Source: Methanobacterium sp. BRmetb2
Lineage (GTDB): Archaea > Methanobacteriota > Methanobacteria > Methanobacteriales > Methanobacteriaceae
Direction of reading: 5' to 3'
DNA length: 64,000 bases
Assembly (NCBI GenBank): GCA_003491285.1
Contig: CP022705.1
Location: 186,001 to 250,000, forward strand
The notes under the pieces were generated by a model. The model had not been told where the DNA came from. It did no database searches and saw only the letters and a list, made by a program, of their open reading frames with translations. Shown here in pieces: positions 29,884 to 38,758 of this stretch. Both the position numbers and the translations under genes were made by a program. Numbering within the stretch: the stretch's first letter is position 1; each line of letters opens with the position of its first letter.

Positions 29884-32800
29884 TTATTTTTTAGCCATTC
29901 CCAGGAATTCTAAGATACTTCCTTTAAAGTATCCTGCACCAACTAAAACCAGAATAAGAATAACTCCAACCAATGCCCATATAGACATAGACTGAGCAGA
30001 ACTTCCCTGACTTGTCTTTGATACTTCATGAGCTGTGCTATCACTGCTTTCACTGCTTCCAGTGTCGGAAACCTCTCCTACCTCTGATGTTACTTGAGCA
30101 GCATTAACTTCACCTGGTGAGACCGTTCCTGAGGTTTGTCCCTGATTTTGCCCAGATGTCCCGCTTTGTCCTGAATCTCCACTTGGTTTTGAATTTCCTT
30201 CTGGTGCAAGTGTAACAGATTTTCCAGTTGCACCTTGCAGAGTGTTGGCAAACTGTTGAAGCTGGTTCATGCTTAAAGACGATCCTGTTACTACAAACTG
30301 GTTAAAAGCCAAGTTCGCACATGTGTGGTGACAGCAACTTACTCCATATTGGTTAACACTTTCAATGTATTTGTCTTGTAAAGCTTGTAAAAGTTGTGAA
30401 TCAGCTTGCCACATGTTTCTTCTTGCAGCTTCAATAGTCCATCCTAACATGCTCTGGGTTGCAAATGCTTGATAATCACTTGTAGAGCTGAATCGGGAGT
30501 CTAATAAATTTTCAGCCACCATTGTCCACATCTGGTCAGATACACTATTGGTAGTAGCATCCATTCCAAACAGATTCTCATACCTGGATGCATATTCCAT
30601 CCACCCACTGGGAGTGTTTAAAAGTGAATCCATGTAGGTTGGGTTTAAAAGTTGGGATCTGATCTCAAGTTCCACTTCTTCTTGCACTGTTCTGGTAACC
30701 ACGCTGTTTTTGTTCCTAATATCGGCCAATATAGCATCTGGATTTCCTCCTAAACTTCTGGATGCCAGTAACATTCCACCATACCAATCATAGTAATCAT
30801 CAGTATCCAGTAATCTCCAGGTGCTGTCAATGGTTTGAGTTACCATATCCATACTTCCCAGAAGGTACTGGAATGTGTTCCTGTTTTGTTGAATACTGAC
30901 ACCGTCTTCTGTAGACCTCCATGCATAAGATACTCTGGATAGATAGAGATCAGCCAATTCATCGCTGGTATTCCATTTACTGGTGTTTGGCACCAGATCG
31001 GATACACCAGTTCCCTCCAAAACAAGCCCTCTTAGACCAAAAACACGATCCAAAGAGTCGTTTTCAGTGAGATGTTTTTTGACATAATTTTGATCATTGG
31101 TTTCTCCAGGTGCTCCAGCAGCCAGTTCCACTGCATTATTTAATAGGTTTATCCAGAGTTCATTACCTGTAACAATGGTGGTAAACACGTCAATTCGAGG
31201 TCTCTGCATTGTAACACCGTCAATGGTAATGGTTAAATCTTCCAGTGGAATCAGAGTTGATGTGCTCTGGACATCTCCGTTAGTATTCCACACAGGATGG
31301 ACACCTAAAAGATACATGAATTCAGCTATGGATATAGCATCAGTTCGGAGTAATTCTGTACCCCACATGATCATTCCAATTGTTTCTGGGAATTTACCAT
31401 GTTCCTTGTAGTAGTCCGTCAATAACTGATCTGCTACCTTTTTAGCAGTTTCCCATGCGGCCTGAGTAGGCATTTTTTCAGGATTAGATCCGTAAAAATT
31501 CATACCCGTGGGCAATACGTCAGCATAAGCTGGATCTGCTGCCAGACCACTGCTTACAAATCCTCCGTTAAGAGCATTTAACAAATTCGCCCATTCCTGG
31601 TTGTCCCGTATTTTATTTATAATCTCTTTACAGTACTCTAGATCATCCAATAAATCCGTGTCTGTAACGCCTAAACTGGCAGGATCTTCACCATTTGCAA
31701 TAGCTTCTATGTAACTTTTGATCTGATTGTTTATGGTCTCAAGTTCATCTTCATACTGGGTTTCTTTCTGCATATCAAAGTAGCTGATTGTAATGGCCGG
31801 GTATAATATAGTTTTCATATGGTCTAAAATATTAGTCATAGAGGCAGATATAGTGAAAACTTCTTCTACAAGTTCATCACCAGTTAAAATCTTGCCCAAA
31901 CTGTGTAAACCCAGTGGTATAATGTCATTTTCAATTTCGTGTAACTGTAAATGGATCTTTTCAAGCCATTCGTCGAAAGTTTGTTCTGTTTGCTGATCTT
32001 CAAGTCCGAGTTCGTTGGCTTTAGCTTTGATCTGTGATTCTAACGCAGGTAGAATCTGGTCGTTACCAACATTCACTGCGTTTTCGTACTGGTGTATCAG
32101 GTCATGAATAACCACTAAATCGCCGTATAAACCAGATCTGATCATTGCCGGAGTCATGTGGTCAATTATTAGTGCACCGGCTCTGTCCTTAGCTACTAAA
32201 CCTTCTCCTGGATTAGAAACAATGTAAGGATTGATGTTGGGTATGTTAGAGAGCTGGAAAGGCCAGTCATCTTCCTGCAATCCCACATTTCGTCCAGGTA
32301 GCCATTCTAAGGTTCCGTGTGTTCCCATGTGAATCATGGCATTGGCATCGAAAACTTTCTCCAACCAATTATAAAATGCTATATACTGATGGTGGGGTGC
32401 TAAATAAGGGTCATGATAATTTTCCACTTCTTCCCAGCCTCTGCTTGGTTGAACCGTTATAAAAATGTTACCTAACATTATGCCGGGAATAACTAAAAAT
32501 CCATTGTAGGCCATTATATCCCCAATAGCCTGACCCCATTTATCTATCACCTGCTCTTGGAGTGCTTCTGGTAATTGACTGAACCATTCGCTGTAAGTTG
32601 ATGCATCGACTAATTGTCCGTTGATCTCTAAACTAGTTTGATTGTTTTGTACATATTGATTTAGAAGATTTTGTGCCCAGCTTCCTTTATTACCAAACTC
32701 TGCAACAAGGGTGTAAAGTTGTTCTGGGCTGGGTATTTCTTCAACTCCCACATCATAACCTTCATCTTGTAATTTTTCCAGAAGATCATGAACACTCTGG

Positions 32801-34575
32801 AAAACATCCAGATATGATGCTCCCATTTCAGCTTTTCCTGGTGGATAATTATAGAGTATTATGGCTATTTTCTTTTCAGAATTGGATAATTCCTTGAGTT
32901 CAGCCCATTGAGTTGTTAAATTAACCATTTTCTTTATTCCAGGATCTATAACATGTTCAGTATCATTTTGGTCACTGTAAGATATGACCACTGGACTGAA
33001 CACTCCCTCAAAGCTGGGAAAAGTCACAGCAAAAGTCCATTCATATTGGGCACCTAAAGGATTGGTTAAACTTGCCTCGTCATATAGTTGAACTGCTTTA
33101 ATGGCCTTGATGTTCATTCTTTCCAGTTCACTTAATGCTCCGTCACCTTCAAAAAGGTTGGCATAGTTCATAGACCAGACATACAATGAAGTAACTGCAG
33201 ATACTCCTCTATCTAATGGTCCGTTACCATCTTTTCCAAGTACCAGTTCTTCTAATAAACTGCTTATAGGTGGGCTGGTACTTCCCTGAAACAGGTTTAC
33301 CACTGCCCTGCCCTGATTTTCGTATTCAGTTATCAAAGCATCTATGGCTGGTGCAAATACTCCTCCTGGAGTGTAACTGGTAATTACTATGAATGGGCTG
33401 GTGATATCTGGTTTGTGAGTATTATACCATGTTTCGAACTGTTCATACAAGCTATCATGAGATGTAGCTGCCCATGTGCTGTAATCTTCCTCCATCCATT
33501 TGAGATTGTAGTAGGGTTCTATGTATCCAGGGTTTTCTTCAATCCAGTTTTTGATCTGTTCCTGTGTGGGAACTGCAGATAGGATTCCCATCTCTGTGTG
33601 GTATAATCCCCAGTCAGGTGTAACCATTACCGGACTTTTACCATTTTGAGTAGGATCTATGGTTGTTTCCCCCAAAAGGAAGTATATATATTCCAGCATG
33701 TACTGAAGATTGGTTTGCAATGCTAAACCTGTGGCCAGTGTATAATATGAACCTACGTATGTGTTTTCCACAGTATCTGCTGTGTCATTAATATCATGAC
33801 CTCCTAAAAGGTGTAAACCATCTCCACCCCACGGGTCAGTGTCTGTATCACATGATGGGTATCCAAAACCGTTTGAAATCATGTAATTAGCATTTGCTGG
33901 ACTTTGGAGTAATTCATCATACCATGAATCTCCCCACGTGGTTCCAGGCATGGCCATATCCATGAAAGCAAAGTTTACATACTGCATTATCCAATCATTG
34001 GTTGGCGAGGAGTTAGGATCCCACATGTCCAAATATATTAGCCTACGATTATTTAGATCTTTGATTCCAGTTCCTTTTTCAGGTACGGAAGCTATAATCG
34101 CAATATCTGGCATGAAAGTATGGTTTAAGTTGGCTTCTGGTATAGGTGCACCCACTGGTGTTACATTGGTTACCTGTGTCTTGTAAGTTGAATAAGCAAT
34201 TTCAACTTTGAACTCAGTTAATGCAGATACGAAATAGATGTCATATTCTCCATTTTCATCAGTGGTTCCAGTGGCAATTACTGAATCGTCATTTGGATCT
34301 TTTATGGTAATAGTTGCTCCACTAACTGGAATAGCGTTTGCCAGATCTGTATAATTCCCAGTGTTTTCATCGTAAATTTCTTTTATCAACCCATAAATCC
34401 GGGGATCAGGTTCATCTACCTGAATTTCTGTATCTTCTTCAGAGCCCGTTTCTGAATCATTTACAGGTATTTGGCCAGTATCAACACCCCCCTGTGAATC
34501 TTCAGCTGTTACGGCCCCACATAGCGCTAATGCGAAAACAAATGTAATCACTAGTAAAGTTACTTGTTTTCTCAA
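29884..34575 (-). CDS. Secreted, membrane-anchored CobN-like protein 2
   Basis: A 1563-residue paralogue of the protein at 18559. It has a signal peptide (RKQVTLLVITFVFALALCG), an acidic linker and a carboxypeptidase-regulatory-like domain (about 60-150, ending TGTTDENGEYDIYFV). The CobN/BchH region has HMGTHGTLEWLPGRNVG near residue 745. A CCHHTC motif lies near 1410, then a Gly/Ser/Gln linker and a terminal helix (MSIWALVGVILILVLVGAGYF). The start is TTG at 34575, 5 bases after GGAGGTG, matching its paralogue. The upstream GTG at 34605 falls in the operator region and would spoil the signal peptide. Extracellular corrinoid or metal binding is inferred. Confidence 0.92.
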   Translation of the reverse strand: MRKQVTLLVITFVFALALCGAVTAEDSQGGVDTGQIPVNDSETGSEEDTEIQVDEPDPRIYGLIKEIYDENTGNYTDLANAIPVSGATITIKDPNDDSVIATGTTDENGEYDIYFVSALTEFKVEIAYSTYKTQVTNVTPVGAPIPEANLNHTFMPDIAIIASVPEKGTGIKDLNNRRLIYLDMWDPNSSPTNDWIMQYVNFAFMDMAMPGTTWGDSWYDELLQSPANANYMISNGFGYPSCDTDTDPWGGDGLHLLGGHDINDTADTVENTYVGSYYTLATGLALQTNLQYMLEYIYFLLGETTIDPTQNGKSPVMVTPDWGLYHTEMGILSAVPTQEQIKNWIEENPGYIEPYYNLKWMEEDYSTWAATSHDSLYEQFETWYNTHKPDITSPFIVITSYTPGGVFAPAIDALITEYENQGRAVVNLFQGSTSPPISSLLEELVLGKDGNGPLDRGVSAVTSLYVWSMNYANLFEGDGALSELERMNIKAIKAVQLYDEASLTNPLGAQYEWTFAVTFPSFEGVFSPVVISYSDQNDTEHVIDPGIKKMVNLTTQWAELKELSNSEKKIAIILYNYPPGKAEMGASYLDVFQSVHDLLEKLQDEGYDVGVEEIPSPEQLYTLVAEFGNKGSWAQNLLNQYVQNNQTSLEINGQLVDASTYSEWFSQLPEALQEQVIDKWGQAIGDIMAYNGFLVIPGIMLGNIFITVQPSRGWEEVENYHDPYLAPHHQYIAFYNWLEKVFDANAMIHMGTHGTLEWLPGRNVGLQEDDWPFQLSNIPNINPYIVSNPGEGLVAKDRAGALIIDHMTPAMIRSGLYGDLVVIHDLIHQYENAVNVGNDQILPALESQIKAKANELGLEDQQTEQTFDEWLEKIHLQLHEIENDIIPLGLHSLGKILTGDELVEEVFTISASMTNILDHMKTILYPAITISYFDMQKETQYEDELETINNQIKSYIEAIANGEDPASLGVTDTDLLDDLEYCKEIINKIRDNQEWANLLNALNGGFVSSGLAADPAYADVLPTGMNFYGSNPEKMPTQAAWETAKKVADQLLTDYYKEHGKFPETIGMIMWGTELLRTDAISIAEFMYLLGVHPVWNTNGDVQSTSTLIPLEDLTITIDGVTMQRPRIDVFTTIVTGNELWINLLNNAVELAAGAPGETNDQNYVKKHLTENDSLDRVFGLRGLVLEGTGVSDLVPNTSKWNTSDELADLYLSRVSYAWRSTEDGVSIQQNRNTFQYLLGSMDMVTQTIDSTWRLLDTDDYYDWYGGMLLASRSLGGNPDAILADIRNKNSVVTRTVQEEVELEIRSQLLNPTYMDSLLNTPSGWMEYASRYENLFGMDATTNSVSDQMWTMVAENLLDSRFSSTSDYQAFATQSMLGWTIEAARRNMWQADSQLLQALQDKYIESVNQYGVSCCHHTCANLAFNQFVVTGSSLSMNQLQQFANTLQGATGKSVTLAPEGNSKPSGDSGQSGTSGQNQGQTSGTVSPGEVNAAQVTSEVGEVSDTGSSESSDSTAHEVSKTSQGSSAQSMSIWALVGVILILVLVGAGYFKGSILEFLGMAKK

Positions 34576-34594
34576 TTTTTCACCTCCTTCAATT

Positions 34595-34707
34595 TTTAAG
34601 TACACTTTAAAACTATAAAATATACTTGAATAATAATAAAGTAAATATGAATTATAAAACTTACTATTTTTTCATGTTTACTTTATAAAAATTAAAGTAA
34701 AATTTAA
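34595..34707 (-). promoter_or_regulatory. Operator cluster before cobN-like 2
   Basis: Five related sites lie upstream of cobN-like 2. They are TTTAAGTACACTTTAA (34595-34610), ATAAAATATACTTGAA (34615-34630), ATAAAGTAAATATGAA (34636-34651), TTCATGTTTACTTTAT (34671-34686) and TTAAAGTAAAATTTAA (34692-34707). The last differs by one base from a site before cobN-like 1. The density and match across promoters argue for one regulator. The strongest inverted repeat is the first. Confidence 0.65.
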
Positions 34708-35162
34708 ATAATATATTAACAAATTAATCTATGTGGATCATAAAAAAAAGCCTAATCAACAAATGATCCATCTACCTCCTTAAACTTTTTTTATCTTTTT
34801 AATTAATAGTATTACCTTAAAGAATGTTTTAATAACATCAAAATGTTTAAAAAGAATGAAATTATTATTTTTATGTTTTAAATCTTTCAATTTGATGTAT
34901 GAATCCAACGATCTACATGATAATGAGATCGCAATTACTAAACAATTATTAAAAATTAAATATGAGATTTTACATTTTTTATAAAAATAGCAAGATCTTT
35001 TTAAGAGACTCTAAAAAGCCCACTCTGAGATAATACTAAAATGAAGTCTAGTATTTAAAAAGTAATACTAATGTACAGATAAGTATTTATAAGGCATGTA
35101 TTAAATTGTAATAATGTAAAACAATCTCAGAACAATAATATATTTGTAAATGGGGGAAATAT
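34708..35162. other. Intergenic region with MFS promoter
   Basis: About 450 bp of AT-rich DNA. On the plus strand TATTTATAAGG near 35084 is a plausible TATA box for the MFS gene. AAGTAATACTAATG (35062-35075) just upstream belongs to a motif seen before several other genes in the window. No open frame with a ribosome site was found. Confidence 0.4.
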
Positions 35163-36515
35163 ATGTTAAATAGTCTTAGAACAAGAATACTTGCTGTTAT
35201 TTTTGCAGGTGCTATACTGATAGCCATAGATGGTTCAACAATCAGTCCTATTTTAGAATCAATACAAACATCTTTTGGAGTTAATGAGAGCATAATCACT
35301 TGGATATTTAATATAGAAATACTATTTTTATTGCTGGGAACTCCTGTTATGGCTAAACTATCAGATCGATATGGTAGAAAAAATATTTACGTTTTGAATG
35401 CATTTTTATTCTTATTGGGAACATTAATTGTAGTATTTTCACAGTCATTTGAAATGTTGTTAATAGGAAGATCTTTACAAGGCATAGGTGCAGTTTTATC
35501 TGTATTGGCCATTACTATCATAGGAGACTACTTTGATGAAACTCGTGGTACCATATTAGGTGCCTTCGGAGTGATAATAGCCTTAGTATATGCCCTGGGA
35601 CCTGCTATATCTGGTTTCCTGGTGAATTATGGATGGCACTTGATATTCGCAATAAACGTACCAGTAGCAGCTATAGTAGTCATTTTAGGATATACACTTC
35701 TTCCGGCAGGTGAAATAAGTGAAAAATACGGTAGTTTTGATTGGAAAGGTATGGTCTTCCTAGGTATAGCCATTGCATCGCTAGCCTACTTCATATTTAA
35801 TATGAGTGGATCTTCATCAGCAATGCTTCAATATTCCCTGCTAGCTATTTTTATCCTGGCACTTATAGTGTTCTGGTGGATTGAACGAAAAGCACTGGAA
35901 CCAATTATCCCCATTAATCTTCTAAAAAAAAGGGACACATTAATAGCCAGTATTGTCACCTTAGTTGGTTATTTAGCTATGGCCGGAACTTACTACTTCT
36001 CTACCTTCGCATCCATGGCTTATAGTCTCAGTTATTCCATGGCCGCCTACATGATTCTTCCAATGACTGTAGCATCTTTAATAACCACTCCCATTGTAGG
36101 TAAGCTCCTGGATAAAATAGGAGCAAAACCAATCATGGTGGTTGGTGGGGCTATTACTGCCATTGGAATGGTAATCCTGAGTTTTGCATCCAACATTTAT
36201 GTATTTGGATTATCATTAGTACTGGTGGGTATCGGAAATGCATCCATCGTAGGTAACGCATTATACTACATTTTTCTAGATGAAACAGGAAAATCAGAAA
36301 GAGCATCTGGCCAAGCCCTCCTGAACATCCTTATTAATACAGGATCACTTTTAGGAGGAGCGGTGCTGTCTTCAGCCTTAGATTTCAGTGCTTCCGGAGT
36401 TAGTTCTTTTCGAAATGTTTACATCTATTTGGCAGTAGTTTATGTTATACTAACACTGCTTTCTGTGGGACTACAAGGTAGATCTTCAAAGGGTAAAAAA
36501 GCAGTTCTAGAATAA
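35163..36515 (+). CDS. MFS transporter (drug-efflux type)
   Basis: A 450-residue major facilitator with 12-14 helices. Motif A is present as AKLSDRYGRKN (about residues 62-72). The antiporter-like segment RSLQGIGAVLSVLAITIIGDYF and the IDGSTISPILESIQTSF start resemble the DHA2/QacA-type exporters. The substrate is unknown. GGGGG precedes the ATG. It is followed by a convergent radical SAM gene and appears monocistronic. Confidence 0.9.
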   Translation: MLNSLRTRILAVIFAGAILIAIDGSTISPILESIQTSFGVNESIITWIFNIEILFLLLGTPVMAKLSDRYGRKNIYVLNAFLFLLGTLIVVFSQSFEMLLIGRSLQGIGAVLSVLAITIIGDYFDETRGTILGAFGVIIALVYALGPAISGFLVNYGWHLIFAINVPVAAIVVILGYTLLPAGEISEKYGSFDWKGMVFLGIAIASLAYFIFNMSGSSSAMLQYSLLAIFILALIVFWWIERKALEPIIPINLLKKRDTLIASIVTLVGYLAMAGTYYFSTFASMAYSLSYSMAAYMILPMTVASLITTPIVGKLLDKIGAKPIMVVGGAITAIGMVILSFASNIYVFGLSLVLVGIGNASIVGNALYYIFLDETGKSERASGQALLNILINTGSLLGGAVLSSALDFSASGVSSFRNVYIYLAVVYVILTLLSVGLQGRSSKGKKAVLE

Positions 36516-36601
36516 AAATTCAAAACAGATTTCATATTCTAGAATGAATAATCAAATTAAAAACATCCTATTTTTTCTGTTTTTTATTATTCATATTATT
36601 A

Positions 36602-37315
36602 TTAGGCCACGGTTACCTTTTGATAGTGGGGATTCTCATTTACCATTTTCAGATAATCGTCAAATGAATGGAACCATGATACTTCAACAAAATCCAGGTA
36701 CTCCTCTGCAATATTTTTTGCCTTACTTATTTCATTCCAACTTGGGGCTCGCCACGGTGCACCAGGAACCGGAATGTAACCAGTAATATGGTAAGGAATC
36801 TTAGGATCGATTTGGGCAATGAATTTAACTATTTTCTCAATCTCATCGTGCTCAACAAGGTTAGGGATGTACACAGTACTGGCATCAACCTTGATACCCA
36901 TTTTGTAAGCCTCTTTGAAATTTTCAAGTACTGGCTTGTTGGACTTTCCAGTGTGTTTAATATAAAAATCATCAGATAAACTTTTTATACTCACAGAAAT
37001 TGCATCAATGTATTCATTAGGAATAACATAACCATTTGAATGTCCTATCTTAGTATAAAGACCAAGTTCTTTTTTAGCAAATTCAGCAACTTCATTTAAA
37101 AGAGGATATGTGCTTAATTCTCCTCCTACAAAGTGTACACGTTCAATATCAAGTTTACTTAGAATTTTTTTGATTTTATCTAGTTTAAGGAATTTATCTG
37201 GTTTTGATCTTTTTTGTAATTTATATGAACACCAGGAACAGTTGAAATTACAGCCGTAGTTATGAATATTTGCACGTTTAAATTGTTTTGAATAACTTAT
37301 TTTATAAATTACCAT
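36602..37315 (-). CDS. Radical SAM protein
   Basis: A 237-residue radical SAM enzyme. The cluster-binding motif is CNFNCSWC (C22, C26, C29), followed by FVGGELSTYP, which is the GGE SAM-binding motif. The end resembles activase-like radical SAM proteins with no extra cluster domain. The reaction is unknown. GGGGTGAT precedes the ATG. It is divergent from nikR, with a 27-bp inverted repeat between them that may control either gene. Confidence 0.85.
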   Translation of the reverse strand: MVIYKISYSKQFKRANIHNYGCNFNCSWCSYKLQKRSKPDKFLKLDKIKKILSKLDIERVHFVGGELSTYPLLNEVAEFAKKELGLYTKIGHSNGYVIPNEYIDAISVSIKSLSDDFYIKHTGKSNKPVLENFKEAYKMGIKVDASTVYIPNLVEHDEIEKIVKFIAQIDPKIPYHITGYIPVPGAPWRAPSWNEISKAKNIAEEYLDFVEVSWFHSFDDYLKMVNENPHYQKVTVA

Positions 37316-37390
37316 TCAATCACCCCTAACAGGTTAATCCAGTAATAAGTAGATTTTTTTCAAGAATATGAATATTATAATTTAATTTCA

Positions 37391-37417
37391 GTAGCACGTA
37401 TTAAAGGATCGTGCTAC
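37391..37417. promoter_or_regulatory. Inverted repeat GTAGCACG-N11-CGTGCTAC (candidate NikR site)
   Basis: A perfect 8-bp dyad between the divergent radical SAM and nikR genes, much more GC-rich than its surroundings. It lies just upstream of the nikR TATA box (TATAAAAG, 37433-37440). Half-site size and spacing resemble NikR operators in other organisms but are not identical. Autoregulation by NikR is an inference. Confidence 0.5.
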
Positions 37418-37497
37418 CTATATGATTGGGAGTATAAAAGTTTTTCCATAGCAACATTTTTTAAGTTGGTAACACCATGAAAATATGGAGGAAAAAA

Positions 37498-37905
37498 ATG
37501 ACAGTAGAAAGAGTAGGAGTGTCATTCGAGCCGGAATTACTGGAAAAATTTGATGCACTCATAAAAAACAAGGGATACACCAACAGATCAGAAGCCATCC
37601 GCGATCTGATACGAAAATCTATTATTGAATCACACATTGAAACTGACCAGGAAGATGTTATGGGAACACTGACTATAATTTACGATCATGATGTGGGCGA
37701 TGTTACAAACCAGCTGCAACACTACCAACACTTCCATTTATCTGAAATCATAGCCACCACCCATGTACACGTAGAAAAACATACTTGTCTGGAAGTTCTG
37801 GTTGTCCGTGGGAAGGCTGGGAGTATTAGAAAATTAGCAGATCACATAAGGGCTATTAAAGGTGTAAAGCATGGAGAATTGGTCACAACAAAATCAACAA
37901 TATAA
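37498..37905 (+). CDS. nikR: Nickel-responsive regulator NikR
   Basis: A 135-residue ribbon-helix-helix/ACT repressor. The DNA-binding part is residues 1-45 (ERVGVSFEPELLEKFDALIKN). The high-affinity nickel ligands are conserved as H78, H89, H91 and C97 (THVHVEKHTC). It would repress nickel uptake genes when nickel is sufficient. The ATG at 37498 is chosen because GGAGG lies 6 bases upstream; an ATG seven codons earlier has no site. No nickel transporter gene is adjacent. Confidence 0.96.
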   Translation: MTVERVGVSFEPELLEKFDALIKNKGYTNRSEAIRDLIRKSIIESHIETDQEDVMGTLTIIYDHDVGDVTNQLQHYQHFHLSEIIATTHVHVEKHTCLEVLVVRGKAGSIRKLADHIRAIKGVKHGELVTTKSTI

Positions 37906-38297
37906 AATTTATTACTAATAGAAATAACAATAGTTTTTCAAGTTTTTTTATGATTAGAAATTCAACAAACAAATCCCACTTTTTATCCATTAACAAGTAA
38001 ATGTAGATGTATTCAGCATGTTCTCTAGTTTTTAAAGTTTCAGAGCAATTCCATTTAAAACCAGGAAACTAAATAAATAGTCTGTTATAAATAAGTCTTT
38101 AATTTTCTTTACTAATTTTTAGATAACTTGTAGATTTTTTACAAATTTTTCATATTTCATGAATAGTTTTTGGCGAAACCTTTATAAGGAATAAAAAAGT
38201 TAGGTATAACTAACAATGTTAGGTTAGCCTAACATGAAACATTATAGTTGAACCTAATTATTAGGTTTTAAACCAAAGGATGGAGGAACCCAAAAAC
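37906..38297 (+). promoter_or_regulatory. feo promoter with three DtxR-type operators
   Basis: The TATA box TTTATAAG (38181-38188) is followed by three dyads. They are GTTAG-GTATAA-CTAAC (38199-38214), ATGTTAGG-TTAG-CCTAACAT (38216-38235) and AACCTAA-TTA-TTAGGTT (38251-38267). The middle one closely matches the DtxR/IdeR box TTAGGTTAGCCTAA. All lie at or just after the predicted start site, a repressing position. An iron-dependent DtxR-family repressor is therefore very likely. The left part (37906-38180) shows nothing further. Confidence 0.85.
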
Positions 38298-38528
38298 ATG
38301 ATAGAAACGTTGAATAATCTAAAAAAAGGTGAAAGTGGACGAATCATTGCTTTCAAAGGTAAAGGTAATACAAGAAAACATTTGATGGAAATGGGTCTAA
38401 TTAAGGGGTCTGAAATTAAAGTTGAAAGAGTAGCCCCTCTTGGGGATCCTATAGAAATCAGAGTTAAAGGATATTGCCTGTCTCTTCGAAAGGATGAAGC
38501 AAAAAAAATTGAGATCGAGATAATATGA
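38298..38528 (+). CDS. feoA: Ferrous iron transport protein FeoA (first copy)
   Basis: A 76-residue SH3-like FeoA protein (TLNNLKKGESGRIIAFKGKGNTRKHLMEMGLIKGSEIKV...GDPIEIRVKGYCLSLRKDEAKKI). It modulates the FeoB channel. The start at 38298 follows the usual FeoA beginning. An ATG at 38280 would add six residues but has GGAGG downstream of it rather than upstream. The stop overlaps the next gene by four bases. Confidence 0.93.
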   Translation: MIETLNNLKKGESGRIIAFKGKGNTRKHLMEMGLIKGSEIKVERVAPLGDPIEIRVKGYCLSLRKDEAKKIEIEII

Positions 38529-38758
38529 TACCTTTAGCTATGGCCAGTGAAAATGACGAATTGAAAATTATTGAAGTATGGCATGGAGGTAAATTCAAAA
38601 AGAAACTGTGTGAACTTGGAATATATAAAGATTCTCTTATAAAAGTAATTAAAAACGACATTCAAGGCCCTATAATAGTCGACGTAAAAGGTTCTCGTTT
38701 AATGATTGGACGAGGACAGGCACAAAAAATCATGGTTGAGAGGGAAATAAATGGATAA
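38525..38758 (+). CDS. feoA: FeoA-like protein (second copy)
   Basis: A 77-residue FeoA-domain protein, more diverged than the first ([33 protein letters not shown]...[24 protein letters not shown]). It overlaps feoA by 4 bases and feoB by 8 bases, so the three genes are translationally coupled. Two separate FeoA proteins may form a heteromeric regulator of FeoB. Confidence 0.9.
   Translation: MIPLAMASENDELKIIEVWHGGKFKKKLCELGIYKDSLIKVIKNDIQGPIIVDVKGSRLMIGRGQAQKIMVEREING

Noticed and set aside
34576..34605. GTG start of cobN-like 2 at 34605
   Set aside because: It would put ten residues before the signal peptide and lies within an operator. TTG at 34575 has GGAGGTG at the same spacing as the paralogue.
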